Positions 41,522 through 49,697 are shown, counted from the first letter of the stretch. The stretch: DNA of 53,414 nucleotides from JAICNG01 sp035765135 (GCA_035765135.1 DASTYE010000100.1:1-53414); one strand, 5' to 3'. A program made the numbers and translations. Notes: a model not told the origin generated them from the letters alone.

Positions 41522-43762
41522 TCAGAAGGCCTGGCCGATGGAGAGGTGGAGCGTCAGGCGATTCAGGATTTGCCTGAACGTGAAGGCGTTGGAGCTCTCG
41601 AGCGGGTCGTACGCCTTCTTCTGGTTCAGCGGAACGATTCGCCGGACGCCGTCTTCGACCACTTCGGTGACGATCGGGAGGTTCTCGGCCAGCCGCGGCT
41701 TGATGCCGAGGTCCACGCGGATCGGGCCGACCGGCGTCGCGTAGCGGAAGCCAAACCCGGGCGTGACAGCGGCGGTACCGCGTGCGAGCGTGGAGACGTC
41801 TCCTTCGCCCACGACGGCGCCATCGAGGAACACGGCCATGTCGAGCGAGCGCCAGAGCGGAAATCGATATTCGATGCTCCCCTCGAGCAGGGTGCTGCCT
41901 CCAACCGGTCGCGGCTCGAAGTCGCTCGATGGCAGACTGCTTGCCTCGTCGCAAAATCCGGCGACCAGCTCTTCCTGAGTACACAGGGCCGGTGTGCTGT
42001 CGTTAGGTGCGTTGAGGAGCTTGCCGGGATCCACGGTCAGCACGCGGGGCCCGAGCTGGTTCTCGCCGTATCCCCGGACCGACTGCGCGCCGCCGGCGTA
42101 AAAGCGCTTTCGCGGATGCAGAATCGCGTTGGTCGTCGAGTCGTTGCCGATGAGCGCCTCCGAGGCGCTGCGCAGCGCTTTCACCCATCCGCCTCGCGCA
42201 CGCCAGGCCAGCACCGCGCGGCGACCGATGGCCTTGTATCGACGGTACTCGCCCGAGACGCGATTGTAGCGATAGTCGGACATCGTGAACGCCGACGCGT
42301 GCTCGACATCGGCGCGCGCGAAGTATCCGTGCCGCGGATCCAGCGGATCATCACCCCGGTCGGTCACCAGCGACACCGCCAGCGGCGAGAGCTTCTGAAG
42401 CGCGCGCAGCGCGACGATGTCGCTCGGATCGCAAATGCCGAAGTTCTCGCAGAAGTACACGTCACTGGCCTCGACCCGCGTGAGCTCGAACCGGTAGGTG
42501 AGACTCAGTGGCGCGCGGGAGGCCTGCATGCGCGTGAATGTCGCGCTGGCGCCGAACCCCTTCTCCACGAAGATCGCCGGCATACTGCGCCGGTGCGTGA
42601 ACGCGCTCAGGCCGAGCGTGTTGCGCGGGGACTGGAACCAGGGCTGGGTGAAATCCGCGCTCGCCTGCCACGTGGGGGAGAAGTACTGGTCGGCGTCCTC
42701 GTCGGCCACCGGTCGCCGCAACACTTCCTGGAACGGGAACTGGGCGTTGAGCTGGTCGGCGAGCAGATTGCCGACAGCGGCGCGCAGATCGAGGCGGCGG
42801 GCGCCGCCGAACCAGTTGTACCTCGTGAGGCGCCCCTCGACCTGCCCGAACTCGAGCGTGTTGAAGCCGGCGCTGGCGCGAATCTCACGCAGTGGCGCCT
42901 CCTGCACGGTGATCTCGAGCCGCTTCACGCTGTCGCCCTGCGGCGGGACGATGATTACTGCGCGCCGGAACAGATTCGACTCATACAGGTTTCGCTGGCT
43001 GGTGATGAGCTCGTGCCGCTTGTACGGCCCGCCTTCCCGGAGCGTGAGCGAATTCCGGATGGTCCGCTCGGAGACGCGCTCATTGCCGCTGATCGAGATG
43101 CTCCCGATCACCGTCGGCCATTTCGCGTCGACGGTGGCGCGGATGCTCGCCGTCTTGGCCAGGGTGTCGATGACGATCGTGTCCACGCGCGCATCGGCGT
43201 CGCCGTAGCCCTTGTCCCAGAGCGTGCTCTCGAGAAACGCGATGCTGGAGTCGAGCGCGATGAGATTGAGCGGATCGCCCGCGCGCACTTTCATCGCCTT
43301 CCGGATCTCGTTGTCGTTGAGCAGCTGCGCGGGACGCTCGAGCTCGATGGAGCTGACACGCGTCGGTAAACCTTCGGTCACGCGGAACTCCACCTTCACT
43401 CCGCCGTCTTTGGGAGTGACGGACGTATCGACTTGCGTATCCCGCCATCCGCGTTTCCAGTAGAACACGCGGATACGCAGGATGTCACGCCGAAACTCGG
43501 TGCGATCGAGGTGGTGGGTCGCCTTGAAGAGACTCCAGTCGCTGATGAGGCAAAAGGGCGTGAGCAGGAGGCTCAGGCAGCGGGTCTCCTCGGTCTTGAT
43601 GCTCTCCTCGAGATCGTCCTCGTCGACCGACTTCACGCCGACCCATTTGAGATCCTTGACCACGGGCGCTTCGCGCTCGTCGCTCTCCTGGGCAGCGAGC
43701 ACACGCCCGCCCATGAGCCACGGGAGAATCGCAATCAGACAGACCGGCGCCCAGCGAGTCAT
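41522..43762 (-). CDS. tamA: TamA-like Omp85 outer-membrane protein
   Basis: A 746-aa Omp85 protein. Signal peptide MTRWAPVCLIAILPWLMGGRVLA. Three POTRA domains follow (about 35-330; GVKVEFRVTEGLPTRVSSIEL, IGSISISGNERVSERTIRNS). The barrel contains the conserved loop-6 motif AQSVRGYGENQLGPR, which plugs the pore, and the last strand region LTLHLSIGQAF ends in Phe. Gene order tamA-tamB fixes the call as TamA rather than BamA. The mature region has an unusual Cys pair near residues 61 and 70 (RCLSLLLTPFC) in the first POTRA domain. Confidence 0.92.
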   Translation of the reverse strand: MTRWAPVCLIAILPWLMGGRVLAAQESDEREAPVVKDLKWVGVKSVDEDDLEESIKTEETRCLSLLLTPFCLISDWSLFKATHHLDRTEFRRDILRIRVFYWKRGWRDTQVDTSVTPKDGGVKVEFRVTEGLPTRVSSIELERPAQLLNDNEIRKAMKVRAGDPLNLIALDSSIAFLESTLWDKGYGDADARVDTIVIDTLAKTASIRATVDAKWPTVIGSISISGNERVSERTIRNSLTLREGGPYKRHELITSQRNLYESNLFRRAVIIVPPQGDSVKRLEITVQEAPLREIRASAGFNTLEFGQVEGRLTRYNWFGGARRLDLRAAVGNLLADQLNAQFPFQEVLRRPVADEDADQYFSPTWQASADFTQPWFQSPRNTLGLSAFTHRRSMPAIFVEKGFGASATFTRMQASRAPLSLTYRFELTRVEASDVYFCENFGICDPSDIVALRALQKLSPLAVSLVTDRGDDPLDPRHGYFARADVEHASAFTMSDYRYNRVSGEYRRYKAIGRRAVLAWRARGGWVKALRSASEALIGNDSTTNAILHPRKRFYAGGAQSVRGYGENQLGPRVLTVDPGKLLNAPNDSTPALCTQEELVAGFCDEASSLPSSDFEPRPVGGSTLLEGSIEYRFPLWRSLDMAVFLDGAVVGEGDVSTLARGTAAVTPGFGFRYATPVGPIRVDLGIKPRLAENLPIVTEVVEDGVRRIVPLNQKKAYDPLESSNAFTFRQILNRLTLHLSIGQAF

Positions 43763-43798
43763 GGGGCCGAGAAGAGCAAGCGGCGCGCCTGCGAAACT

Positions 43799-43895
43799 GG
43801 GCCAGGGGCCAAGGGCCAGGGGCCAGGGGGAGGGTGAAGGGTCAACGGTAGCTCCGTTCCCCTTGACCCTCCCCTTGGCCCCTGGCCCTTGGCCC
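43799..43895. repeat. Long hairpin element I (GGGCCAAGG class)
   Basis: Left arm is built of GGGCCAGG and GGGCCAAG units with GGAGGGTGAAGGGTCAACGG; right arm starts CCGTTCCCCTTGACCCTCC and continues with CCTTGGCCC units. It separates the rho stop from the tamA start and is a sequence relative of element G, 17 kb away. Confidence 0.87.
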
Positions 43896-43920
43896 GCTAG
43901 CGGGCTATAAGCCCGCTAGC
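43896..43920 (-). terminator. Hairpin overlapping the rho stop codon
   Basis: Perfect 11-bp arms GCTAGCGGGCT (43896-43906) and AGCCCGCTAGC (43910-43920) with a 3-base loop. The arm nearer the gene encodes the last rho codons and the stop TAG lies in the stem-loop. Together with element I it forms a double terminator after rho. Confidence 0.65.
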
Positions 43921-45392
43921 AGCGCATCGTTCCCCGGTGTGCCGGCAATGCGCTTGATCAGCCACTCCATCGCCGCTTGCGGAGGCATCTGCTGGAGCCC
44001 GCGGCGCAGTGTGTAGACGTTGTCGAGCTGATCCGGGCGGAAGAGCTTCTCCTCGCGCCGCGTGCCGCTCGTCGCGATGTCGATCGCCGGAAAGATGCGC
44101 TTCTCCGCCAGCGAGCGGTCGAGCTTGATCTCGGAGTTGCCGGTGCCCTTGAACTCCTCGAAGATCACGTCGTCCATGCGCGAGCCGGTTTCGACGAGCG
44201 CGGTCGCGATGATCGTCAACGATCCACCACCGTGCTGCGGCGCGACGGCACGTGCGGATCCGAAGAACGCCTTGGGCTTCGCCATCGCCGTTGCATCGAG
44301 TCCGCCAGACAACGTGCGGCCCGTACCGCGCTCCACCGTGTTGTGCGCACGGGCGAGACGCGTGAGCGAGTCGAGCACGATGACGACATCCTTGCCATTC
44401 TCGACCAGGCGTCGCGCGTGCTCCAGCGTCATGTCCGCGACATCCACGTGACGCTCGGCCGGTTGATCGAAGCTCGACGCGATCACCTCGCCGCGTCCCC
44501 ACTCGATCATTTCGCTCACTTCCTCCGGGCGCTCGTCGACGAGCAGCACGAGAAGCGTCGCGTTCGGATGATTGACCGCGACACCCTCGGTAATCGCCTG
44601 GAGCAACATCGTTTTCCCGGCCCGTGCCGGTGCAACGATCAGCGCGCGCTGTCCAAAACCGATCGGCGCGATGAGATCGATGGCGCGTCGCGTGACCTCG
44701 GGACCGCCCTTGGCGGGTTTTCCGGTCTCGAGGACGAGCTTTCGGTCTGGATACGATGCGACGAGCGATGCGAATTCGGGCCGGCGCAGCGACGTCGCGG
44801 GATCCTGTCCATTGATGCTCTTGACGTCGGCCACCGCCGTCCGTCCGCGATGATCGCGCCCAACGATGGCCTCGACCAGGTCACCGCGACGAAGTCCGAA
44901 CTGCCTGACGAGATGCGGAGGAACGAACGGGTCGCTCGCGGTCGGCAGGTAGCTCTCCGCGGCGCGGCGAATGAATCCGCCATCGCGCGAGGAGTCGAAC
45001 CATCCCTCCGCCTCCCCTTCGGCCACGATTACCGCGGGGATCGCTGGGCCGCCGCCGTGCTCGGGGCGAGGACCTCCACGCCCACGGCCACGGCGACCAC
45101 GCCGACCGTTCTGGCCAAACCGGTCGCGCCCACCCTGGTGAGGCGGATGCTGACCCGGTTGGCGCGACGGCGGAACGTTGACGGGCGGCGTCACGGTCTC
45201 GCCGGCAGGAGTGATGGGTGTCGTGCTCGGCGAGGGGATGCCGTTCTCTCGCTCCGGCGCTCCGCCATCGGGGAGCGCAGATGCATCGTCTCGATAGGGA
45301 TTCACTTCCATGTCATTGGCCTCGAAGGTGGGACGAGGCTGCGCTGGGCGCGGGCCGCGCCCACGACGGGGCGGGCGTCTGCGTTCGTTCAT
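43905..45392 (-). CDS. rho: Transcription termination factor Rho
   Basis: A 495-aa hexameric RNA helicase. After a disordered Pro/Arg/Gly-rich N-terminal insert of about 120 residues (GQNGRRGRRGRGRGGPRPEH), the cold-shock RNA-binding domain begins near GWFDSSRDGGFIRR. The ATPase core has a variant Walker A VAPARAGKTMLL (Lys260; the common form is APPKAGKT), LLVDERPEEVSEM (Walker B region) and the Q/R-loop regions SLTRLARAHNTVERGTGRTLSGGLDA and FFGSARAVAPQHGGGSLTIIATALVETGSRMD. The C-terminus AMEWLIKRI is intact. Long charged inserts are known in Rho of high-GC phyla and add RNA affinity. ATG at Met28 (MEVNPYRDD) is an alternative start. Confidence 0.97.
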   Translation of the reverse strand: MNERRRPPRRGRGPRPAQPRPTFEANDMEVNPYRDDASALPDGGAPERENGIPSPSTTPITPAGETVTPPVNVPPSRQPGQHPPHQGGRDRFGQNGRRGRRGRGRGGPRPEHGGGPAIPAVIVAEGEAEGWFDSSRDGGFIRRAAESYLPTASDPFVPPHLVRQFGLRRGDLVEAIVGRDHRGRTAVADVKSINGQDPATSLRRPEFASLVASYPDRKLVLETGKPAKGGPEVTRRAIDLIAPIGFGQRALIVAPARAGKTMLLQAITEGVAVNHPNATLLVLLVDERPEEVSEMIEWGRGEVIASSFDQPAERHVDVADMTLEHARRLVENGKDVVIVLDSLTRLARAHNTVERGTGRTLSGGLDATAMAKPKAFFGSARAVAPQHGGGSLTIIATALVETGSRMDDVIFEEFKGTGNSEIKLDRSLAEKRIFPAIDIATSGTRREEKLFRPDQLDNVYTLRRGLQQMPPQAAMEWLIKRIAGTPGNDALLAGL

Positions 45393-45847
45393 GCAACCAG
45401 GTGTCGTGGTGAATTTTCGACGGGCACGTCCATACGTAGCGTGCCCCGCACTTCCTATGAGGGTTTCTCATGAGCGCGCCGCGATGCACGCGGCCGTTCC
45501 GGGCGCTCTGGTGCGTGCCGTCATTGGCGACACACCGGATCCTGCTTTCGTGCTGTTGTCGACGACGTCGCGGAAACACGGACGACCCACGTGCTTCCGG
45601 CGCTTGCTCAGCGCAAACCCGAGCGGCTCCGCGCCAACATGCGGCGCTGCTCGTCAAATTCGGGATGGCCGACGCGCACCAGCGGGCCAGCCACCACCAA
45701 CTTCACTTCCCCAACCGATTTTCGCAACTACCACGAACGAACGGGGCGAGAATCATGCCGCGAAAGGCAGCCCGGAATGAGGAGGCAGAATCGAGGAATT
45801 CGACAGGATCGAGGAGCTACCAGGGCAAATTCCTCAGTCCTTGGTCC
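45393..45847. other. 455-base leader upstream of rho without a convincing gene
   Basis: Plus-strand open frames here are basic, Ser/Arg-rich shadows. On the rho strand there is a short frame, 45608-45706 (GTG start; TTG 45727 possible), reading VKLVVAGPLVRVGHPEFDEQ, then RRMLARSRSGLR, of ordinary protein-like composition. It could be a 32-aa leader peptide or a remnant; confidence about 0.2. A small dyad ATGAG-GGTTT-CTCAT sits at 45456-45470. A long untranslated leader before rho would fit the autogenous attenuation known for rho genes, but I cannot show it. The upstream end is occupied by hairpin element M. Confidence 0.45.
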
Positions 45848-45854
45848 TCATTCC
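45774..45854. repeat. Long hairpin element M (GAATGAGGA / GAATTC class)
   Basis: Left arm GGAATGAGGAGGCAGAATCG (from 45774, ending GAGGAATTC) pairs with right arm AAATTCCTCAGTCCTTGG, ending TCCTCATTCC at 45854. The right arm includes the last codons and stop of the HisKA gene. Shares GAATTCCTC, TCCTTGG and TCCTCATT words with K and L. Confidence 0.8.
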
Positions 45855-46072
45855 TCTTTTTCGCGTAGTGCATCCAGCTTCCGCGACGAGGCGATTACTC
45901 GCCGCGTGAGGTCCACGATCCGTTTCACCGACTCCCGCTGTTCGGCTGTCAACGTTGGATCGAGCTCGAGCAACTGGGTTTCCGCCAACAATGCCGCGAG
46001 CGGGTTGTTCATTTCGTGCTGCACGCGCCCAACGGCGTTCGATAGCTCCCCCATCCTCTTCGACTCGCTCAC
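45848..46072 (-). CDS. Stand-alone HisKA phospho-acceptor domain, 74 aa
   Basis: Start GTG 46072 with GGAG 9 bases upstream. The protein is a single histidine-kinase dimerisation domain: H-box VQHEMNNPLAALLAETQLL with His19, then the second helix TAEQRESVKRIVDLTRRVIA. There is no HATPase domain after it: the frame ends in ALREKEE and a stop inside hairpin element M, and no ATPase motif lies in any frame downstream. It could dimerise and take phosphate from another kinase or regulator, like an Hpt module, or be the relic of a truncated kinase. The intact H-box with Asn-Asn-Pro argues for maintained function. Confidence 0.75.
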   Translation of the reverse strand: MSESKRMGELSNAVGRVQHEMNNPLAALLAETQLLELDPTLTAEQRESVKRIVDLTRRVIASSRKLDALREKEE

Positions 46073-46187
46073 AGCTGAGGCTCCGGCTCGTATTCGGTCA
46101 CCGCGTCGCCTCTCTAGGACGACGCACTCGGGCGGTGGTCAAGCGCGGCTGACGTCGCGCGGCCGTCATGCATAACTTACGCCCTCC

Positions 46188-46778
46188 ATGACCACCGCGC
46201 CCGACGTCCGCTCCGACATCGCTGCGGCCGTCGATGCCTATCGGGCGGACGGCAGTATCACGCGTCTGCTCGAGCGCATCGACCAGGCCGCTCGTACATC
46301 CGATCCCGACACGCTGGCGGCGGCCGTCGAACCGTACCGCATGATCCCCGAGGTCGCCGGGCCCGCGTACGAGCACATCGTGGCCGCGAAGCCCGACGAC
46401 GCCCGCGCACTCGTGACCCTCGCGAACGCGTACTGGGTCATGGGGCGTGGCCCCGAACAGGTCGCCGCGCTCGCATCGCGGGCCATCGCCGCCGATCCCG
46501 ACAATCGCGCTGCATGGCACCTGTGGGCGCTGGCGGAACCAGCGCTCCGCTCTCGTGTGGAGCGATGGCGTCAGGTTGCCACACGCTTCCCGGGAGACCA
46601 GCTAGCCCGCGCGAATCTCGCCGACAACGCCGCCTCGCTCGCCTCGACGGAGCACGACACCGAGGCGCTCGATGTGGCGATCGAGACGTACTCGGGGCTG
46701 TTGGCCATCGCCGAGCGCGACGAGGAGAAACGAGCGCTGGAGCGCGCGATCGAGACCCTGCGCGGCTGGAGAGTCTGA
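46188..46778 (+). CDS. TPR-like cytoplasmic protein
   Basis: A 196-aa helical protein. ALVTLANAYWVMGRGPEQVA, AIAADPDNRAAWHLWALAEP and the later DVAIETYSGLLAIAERDEEK read as degenerate tetratricopeptide repeats. No signal peptide or membrane segment. It is divergent from the HisKA-only gene and convergent with the REC-only gene. Possibly a scaffold; partner unknown. Confidence 0.7.
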   Translation: MTTAPDVRSDIAAAVDAYRADGSITRLLERIDQAARTSDPDTLAAAVEPYRMIPEVAGPAYEHIVAAKPDDARALVTLANAYWVMGRGPEQVAALASRAIAADPDNRAAWHLWALAEPALRSRVERWRQVATRFPGDQLARANLADNAASLASTEHDTEALDVAIETYSGLLAIAERDEEKRALERAIETLRGWRV

Positions 46779-46842
46779 ACACGCAATTCGGATTGCCTGT
46801 GAAGACCGGACCTATCCGTTTTCCGGTTTCCGCGTTCGGCCG
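46779..46842. repeat. Hairpin element P (degenerate, GCGGAATGCGGA class)
   Basis: The left side shares AATTCGGATTGC with element O, and the right side CCGGTTTCCG plus CGTTC with element A. The two sides pair only partly (GACCGGA/TCCGGTTTC). It exactly fills the gap between the convergent stops of the TPR and REC genes, so it probably ends both transcripts. Confidence 0.6.
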
Positions 46843-47238
46843 CTAGGCACTCGCGTCCCGCACCCTCGGCGCGAGCTTCGCGATCTCCGCGATCAATTCC
46901 GTGAGCTCGAACGGCTTGTGAAGCGCCTTGCAGCCGCACGCCGCGATCAGCTCGAGCGCGCGCTCGCTGGCGTCCCCAGTCGTGAAGAGCGTGCGGAAAC
47001 GGAGATGCGGTTGAATCGACGCGGCGAGCTCGAAGAGCACGTCACCACGCAGATCCGGGATTCGAAGGTCGAGAACGAGGAAGTCGAAATGCTCGGCGCG
47101 AAGCAGGGTATGGGCCTGCTCGCCCGACTCGACGGCCACGACCTCGTAGCCCGCGCGTTTGAACGCGATCGTCAGGGCGCGACAGATCGAGGGCTCGTCA
47201 TCGACCACCAGTACACGCAGCTGCTCATTGAACCGCAT
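46843..47238 (-). CDS. Single-domain response regulator (REC only)
   Basis: A 131-aa CheY-like receiver: VLVVDDEPSICRAL (acidic pocket Asp13/Asp14), phospho-acceptor Asp57 in VLDLRIPD, TTGD (switch Thr) and KALHKPFELTE (Lys about 107). No output domain. It overlaps the AraC-type gene by 14 bases and is transcribed after it, so the pair is one operon. With the HisKA-only protein 1.6 kb away it could form part of a phosphorelay; inference only. Confidence 0.93.
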   Translation of the reverse strand: MRFNEQLRVLVVDDEPSICRALTIAFKRAGYEVVAVESGEQAHTLLRAEHFDFLVLDLRIPDLRGDVLFELAASIQPHLRFRTLFTTGDASERALELIAACGCKALHKPFELTELIAEIAKLAPRVRDASA

Positions 47239-48022
47239 TCGTCCGCTCTCCTCGTCGCTCCAGTCGCGCCGTCAGCAGCGCGACAAACTCTTCTGGCGGC
47301 AGGCTCTGCCGCAAAGCCGTCGGCGTGAGCCCCGTTGCCGCCCGCACCTGCCGCGCGAATAATCGCGGCGACCCATATCCGAGACGCTCGACGACATCAT
47401 CCAGCGAACGTCCCGGGTCCTGCATGTAGTAGTACGCGCGAAGTAGCCGCGCACCGAGCACCAACATTCTCGCCGAGGCCAGGCCGGCGCGGTCGAGCCA
47501 CCGGTCGAGCGACCGTCGCTGCATCGACGCGGCGGCGGCGAGGTCGTTCACATCCTTGAACTGCTGCGGCACTCGAAAGAGCCGCTCGATCGCTCGCGCC
47601 AGCTCCACCGGGACGGTCCCCAGCGGTCGTGCGAGCGCTGCGAGAACCGCATCGCTCATCACGTACGCCGGCTGTCGCTCCAGCAGGTCGCGGAAGCGGC
47701 GCGGCTCGTCGTCGAAGTTGCGGAGAACGACGTGCCGCACCCCCAGCTTCGCCAGCTCGACCGTCGCGCCGAGCGTTTCCGGCGCGAGGATCGTGTAGAT
47801 CACTATCGGGAGCGAAGGGAAGTTCCGGATCACCGTCCGGAGCTCTTCGAGTCGCACCGTACCCTCGGCCCGCGGATCCGCGACGACCAGATCCACCGGC
47901 TTGCTTCGCACCTGGTTCTCGAGCTCGTCCCACCGATCGACGGTGATTACGTTATGCTCTCGCCCGAGTACGATTCGCAGGTGGGCCAGCAATAGGGGAG
48001 GGAGACGGACGACGACGTTCAC
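47225..48022 (-). CDS. AraC-family regulator with degenerate receiver domain
   Basis: A 265-aa transcription factor. The N-terminal about 120 residues have a receiver-like fold (LPPLLLAHLRIVLG, DLVVADPRAEG, PIVIYTILAPE). They lack the double-acidic pocket and the switch Lys (VVLRNFDDE in its place), so phosphorylation is unlikely. The C-terminal double helix-turn-helix has NDLAAAASMQRRSLDRWLDR and the AraC signature SLDDVVERLGYGSPRLFARQ, then VRAATGLTPTALR. It is divergent from the small lipoprotein gene (48152-48289) and shares its 129-base control region. Confidence 0.9.
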   Translation of the reverse strand: MNVVVRLPPLLLAHLRIVLGREHNVITVDRWDELENQVRSKPVDLVVADPRAEGTVRLEELRTVIRNFPSLPIVIYTILAPETLGATVELAKLGVRHVVLRNFDDEPRRFRDLLERQPAYVMSDAVLAALARPLGTVPVELARAIERLFRVPQQFKDVNDLAAAASMQRRSLDRWLDRAGLASARMLVLGARLLRAYYYMQDPGRSLDDVVERLGYGSPRLFARQVRAATGLTPTALRQSLPPEEFVALLTARLERRGERTNAVQ

Positions 48023-48034
48023 GCCACCGGATCA

Positions 48035-48065
48035 CGTGTCCTAAAAGTGCACATCATTGTCTCAA
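48035..48065. promoter_or_regulatory. Shared motif copies between AraC regulator and small lipoprotein gene
   Basis: Copy 1, CGTGTCCTAAAAGTG (48035-48049), matches 13 of 15 bases of CGTGTCTCAAAAGTG on the minus strand upstream of the TPR gene (49683-49697). A second copy begins TGTCTCAA (48058-48065), followed by GATGTGC. Two tandem TGTC(6-7 bases)GTGC units about 21 bases apart are typical of AraC-type operators. GTGCACAT and ATGTGCG in the same stretch also form a dyad. Confidence 0.45.
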
Positions 48066-48151
48066 GATGTGCGTTTACCGATGGACGCGCGACGGTACCT
48101 TGCGTGACAGTTGCAACCCCCCAGTCACAACCCTCAGCACGCGAGGCCGTC

Positions 48152-48289
48152 ATGTCCCGCCGCCACCTATCCCTCCTGGTGCTCGCCCTCCTGACGTTTG
48201 CTGTTTCTGCCTGCTCTGACGTAACCGCTCCGGAGCCGGCAAATGACTGTCCCGTCCAAATGGGAACGGGGACAAAAGCAGCTTGCTGA
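48152..48289 (+). CDS. Very short lipoprotein / possible secreted signalling peptide, 45 aa
   Basis: MSRRHLSLLVLALLTFAVSA then CSDVTAPEPANDCPVQMGTG and TKAAC. A textbook lipoprotein signal (basic N-terminus, hydrophobic core, lipobox VSAC) leads to a mature part of only about 25 residues with three Cys, the last being the C-terminal residue. No folded domain is possible at this size. It has its own control region shared with the divergent AraC regulator, and a run of six T follows the stop codon. It may be a pheromone precursor or a structural lipopeptide. A chance frame is unlikely given the perfect lipobox and the context. Confidence 0.65.
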   Translation: MSRRHLSLLVLALLTFAVSACSDVTAPEPANDCPVQMGTGTKAAC

Positions 48290-48314
48290 GTTTTTTCTAA
48301 CGAGCTTCAATTCT

Positions 48315-48342
48315 CGGGGTTGCGGCTGCCACCGCAACCCCG
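48315..48342. terminator. Hairpin between convergent lipopeptide and TPR genes
   Basis: 11-bp perfect stem CGGGGTTGCGG / CCGCAACCCCG with loop CTGCCA. Bidirectional; a T6 run lies at 48291-48296 between it and the lipopeptide stop. Confidence 0.7.
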
Positions 48343-48354
48343 CTTTGCATCACA

Positions 48355-49599
48355 CTACACCCTGACGCCGGCAAGCTCGCGCATCTCGCGAACCCCTTGT
48401 GCAACACGCTCGACCTCCGGGGTCGCCGGCGCGGACGCTCGTGCGATAATGACGACGCCGCCATCGCGCAGCGCCTCGAGGCTCTGTTCTGCACGCACGA
48501 CGATCGCGTTGATCGCATGGTCCTCGGCGAGCTCCAATGCCTTGGTGAACGCGGCTCGCGCCTCGGAAAATCGGCCGAAAAGGCGATACCCTTCGCCGAC
48601 GTAGTAGTGATAGTGACACGCAAGCGACGCCGGCAACGCTACGTCCGCGAGCTCACGGCGGTACTGTTCGAAGGTCGGCTCGCGGCCGTCCGCGGCGGCG
48701 CATTCCATGAGGTTGATTGTGGCGGCCCAACGCGCGTATTGCTCCTGAGCCGTAGCCGCAAGAATGAGATATGCGTCTCGGGCGGCATCACGCATGCCGA
48801 GCTCGTAAAAGGCCGTCGCAATATCACCGAGCACGCGATCGCGGGCCGTCGGTGCGGTAAAGGACGACAGAGCCTCGTACGCCATCGTGATGCCGATGTC
48901 GTATTGCCGCCGCTGGATCGCGACGACGGATCGATCGTGCAACGCCATGGCGCGAATTTCTGGAAGTCGGTTCGCGTCCGCTTCGCGGATCGCCTCATCG
49001 AGCAGCGCCTGTGCGCGCGGCAGGTTACCGCGATCGATCGCCAAGTTGCCTTCGGCAATCCGTGCCCGAAGTACGTTGACAATGTCTCCCGCCATGACGG
49101 CGACGCACCCAGCACGCGCATACGCGGCCGAAGCCTCGTCCCACGCTGCCAAGGTTCGCAAGCACGCGCCAAGCTGCATGTTCGCGGCGATGACGATGTC
49201 CGCTTCGTCCATGGGGTGGGCGTGCGCGATGACCGTGTGATGAACATCAGCGGCAAGCTCCCACCGACCCTCGAACTGCAGCGCGCGCGCATAGGCGAGC
49301 AATCGAGGGGCGACGACGGGCACGCGAACCGTTGGCGAGCCCTCCATCGCATCCACGATGCTCGCCAGAATACCCCGCGAGGTGCAGCCGGCATCGACGT
49401 CATCGATCGCCTCGCGAACGGCGCGCAAGCCCCACGCGTCGGCCGCCACGACGGTCGGCCCCTCCACCAGCCACGCATCGAACAGTCGGAGCGTGACAAG
49501 GCCTGCTGTCGTAAGGCGCCACTCCGCGGACCCTTCCTCGACGCGAGAAAGCGCCTCGAAGAACGGGATGTGCAGGAGTCTGGGCTCGCTCATAGTCAT
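48355..49599 (-). CDS. Large TPR protein, Rap-like helical array
   Basis: A 414-aa soluble protein made almost entirely of helical pairs. Examples: LLAYARALQFEGRWELAADV, EASAAYARAGCVAVMAGDIV, LAIDRGNLPRAQALLDEAIR, DIATAFYELGMRDAARDAYL and YRLFGRFSEARAAFTKALEL; seven or eight tetratricopeptide repeats. The first about 100 residues (MSEPRLLHIPFFEALSRV...) are a distinct non-TPR domain without a helix-turn-helix. I choose ATG 49599, with GAGAGG 9 bases upstream; the frame extends to 49740 but over promoter sequence. Such arrays bind peptides in RRNPP-type regulators (Rap, PlcR, PrgX), which is why the neighbouring lipopeptide is of interest. Role otherwise unknown. Confidence 0.75.
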   Translation of the reverse strand: MTMSEPRLLHIPFFEALSRVEEGSAEWRLTTAGLVTLRLFDAWLVEGPTVVAADAWGLRAVREAIDDVDAGCTSRGILASIVDAMEGSPTVRVPVVAPRLLAYARALQFEGRWELAADVHHTVIAHAHPMDEADIVIAANMQLGACLRTLAAWDEASAAYARAGCVAVMAGDIVNVLRARIAEGNLAIDRGNLPRAQALLDEAIREADANRLPEIRAMALHDRSVVAIQRRQYDIGITMAYEALSSFTAPTARDRVLGDIATAFYELGMRDAARDAYLILAATAQEQYARWAATINLMECAAADGREPTFEQYRRELADVALPASLACHYHYYVGEGYRLFGRFSEARAAFTKALELAEDHAINAIVVRAEQSLEALRDGGVVIIARASAPATPEVERVAQGVREMRELAGVRV

Positions 49600-49682
49600 G
49601 ACCGCGATCCTCTCGTGCGTTGATTCGGACTTTCTGCCATTGTCGCTAGGAAGTTGACGAGGCTCCGGGGGTGCCGCAACGA

Positions 49683-49697
49683 CACTTTTGAGACACG
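49683..49697 (-). promoter_or_regulatory. Copy of the shared motif upstream of the TPR gene
   Basis: Minus strand CGTGTCTCAAAAGTG. The core TGTCTCAA ends 88 bases before the TPR start codon; the same core ends 87 bases before the lipopeptide start. The 291-base gap it sits in (49600-49890) also holds the upstream region of the divergent desaturase gene, where I see no clear promoter. Confidence 0.4.

Noticed and set aside
41465..43369. Plus-strand 634-aa frame opposite tamA
   Set aside because: Antisense shadow; the minus frame has signal peptide, POTRA domains and the RGY motif.
43977..45473. Plus-strand 498-aa frame opposite rho
   Set aside because: Antisense shadow of rho: Arg-rich, no domain.
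45310..45868. Overlapping plus-strand frames upstream of rho
   Set aside because: Cys/Arg/Ser-rich, no homology I recognise, and they run through rho's 5' end and a hairpin element.
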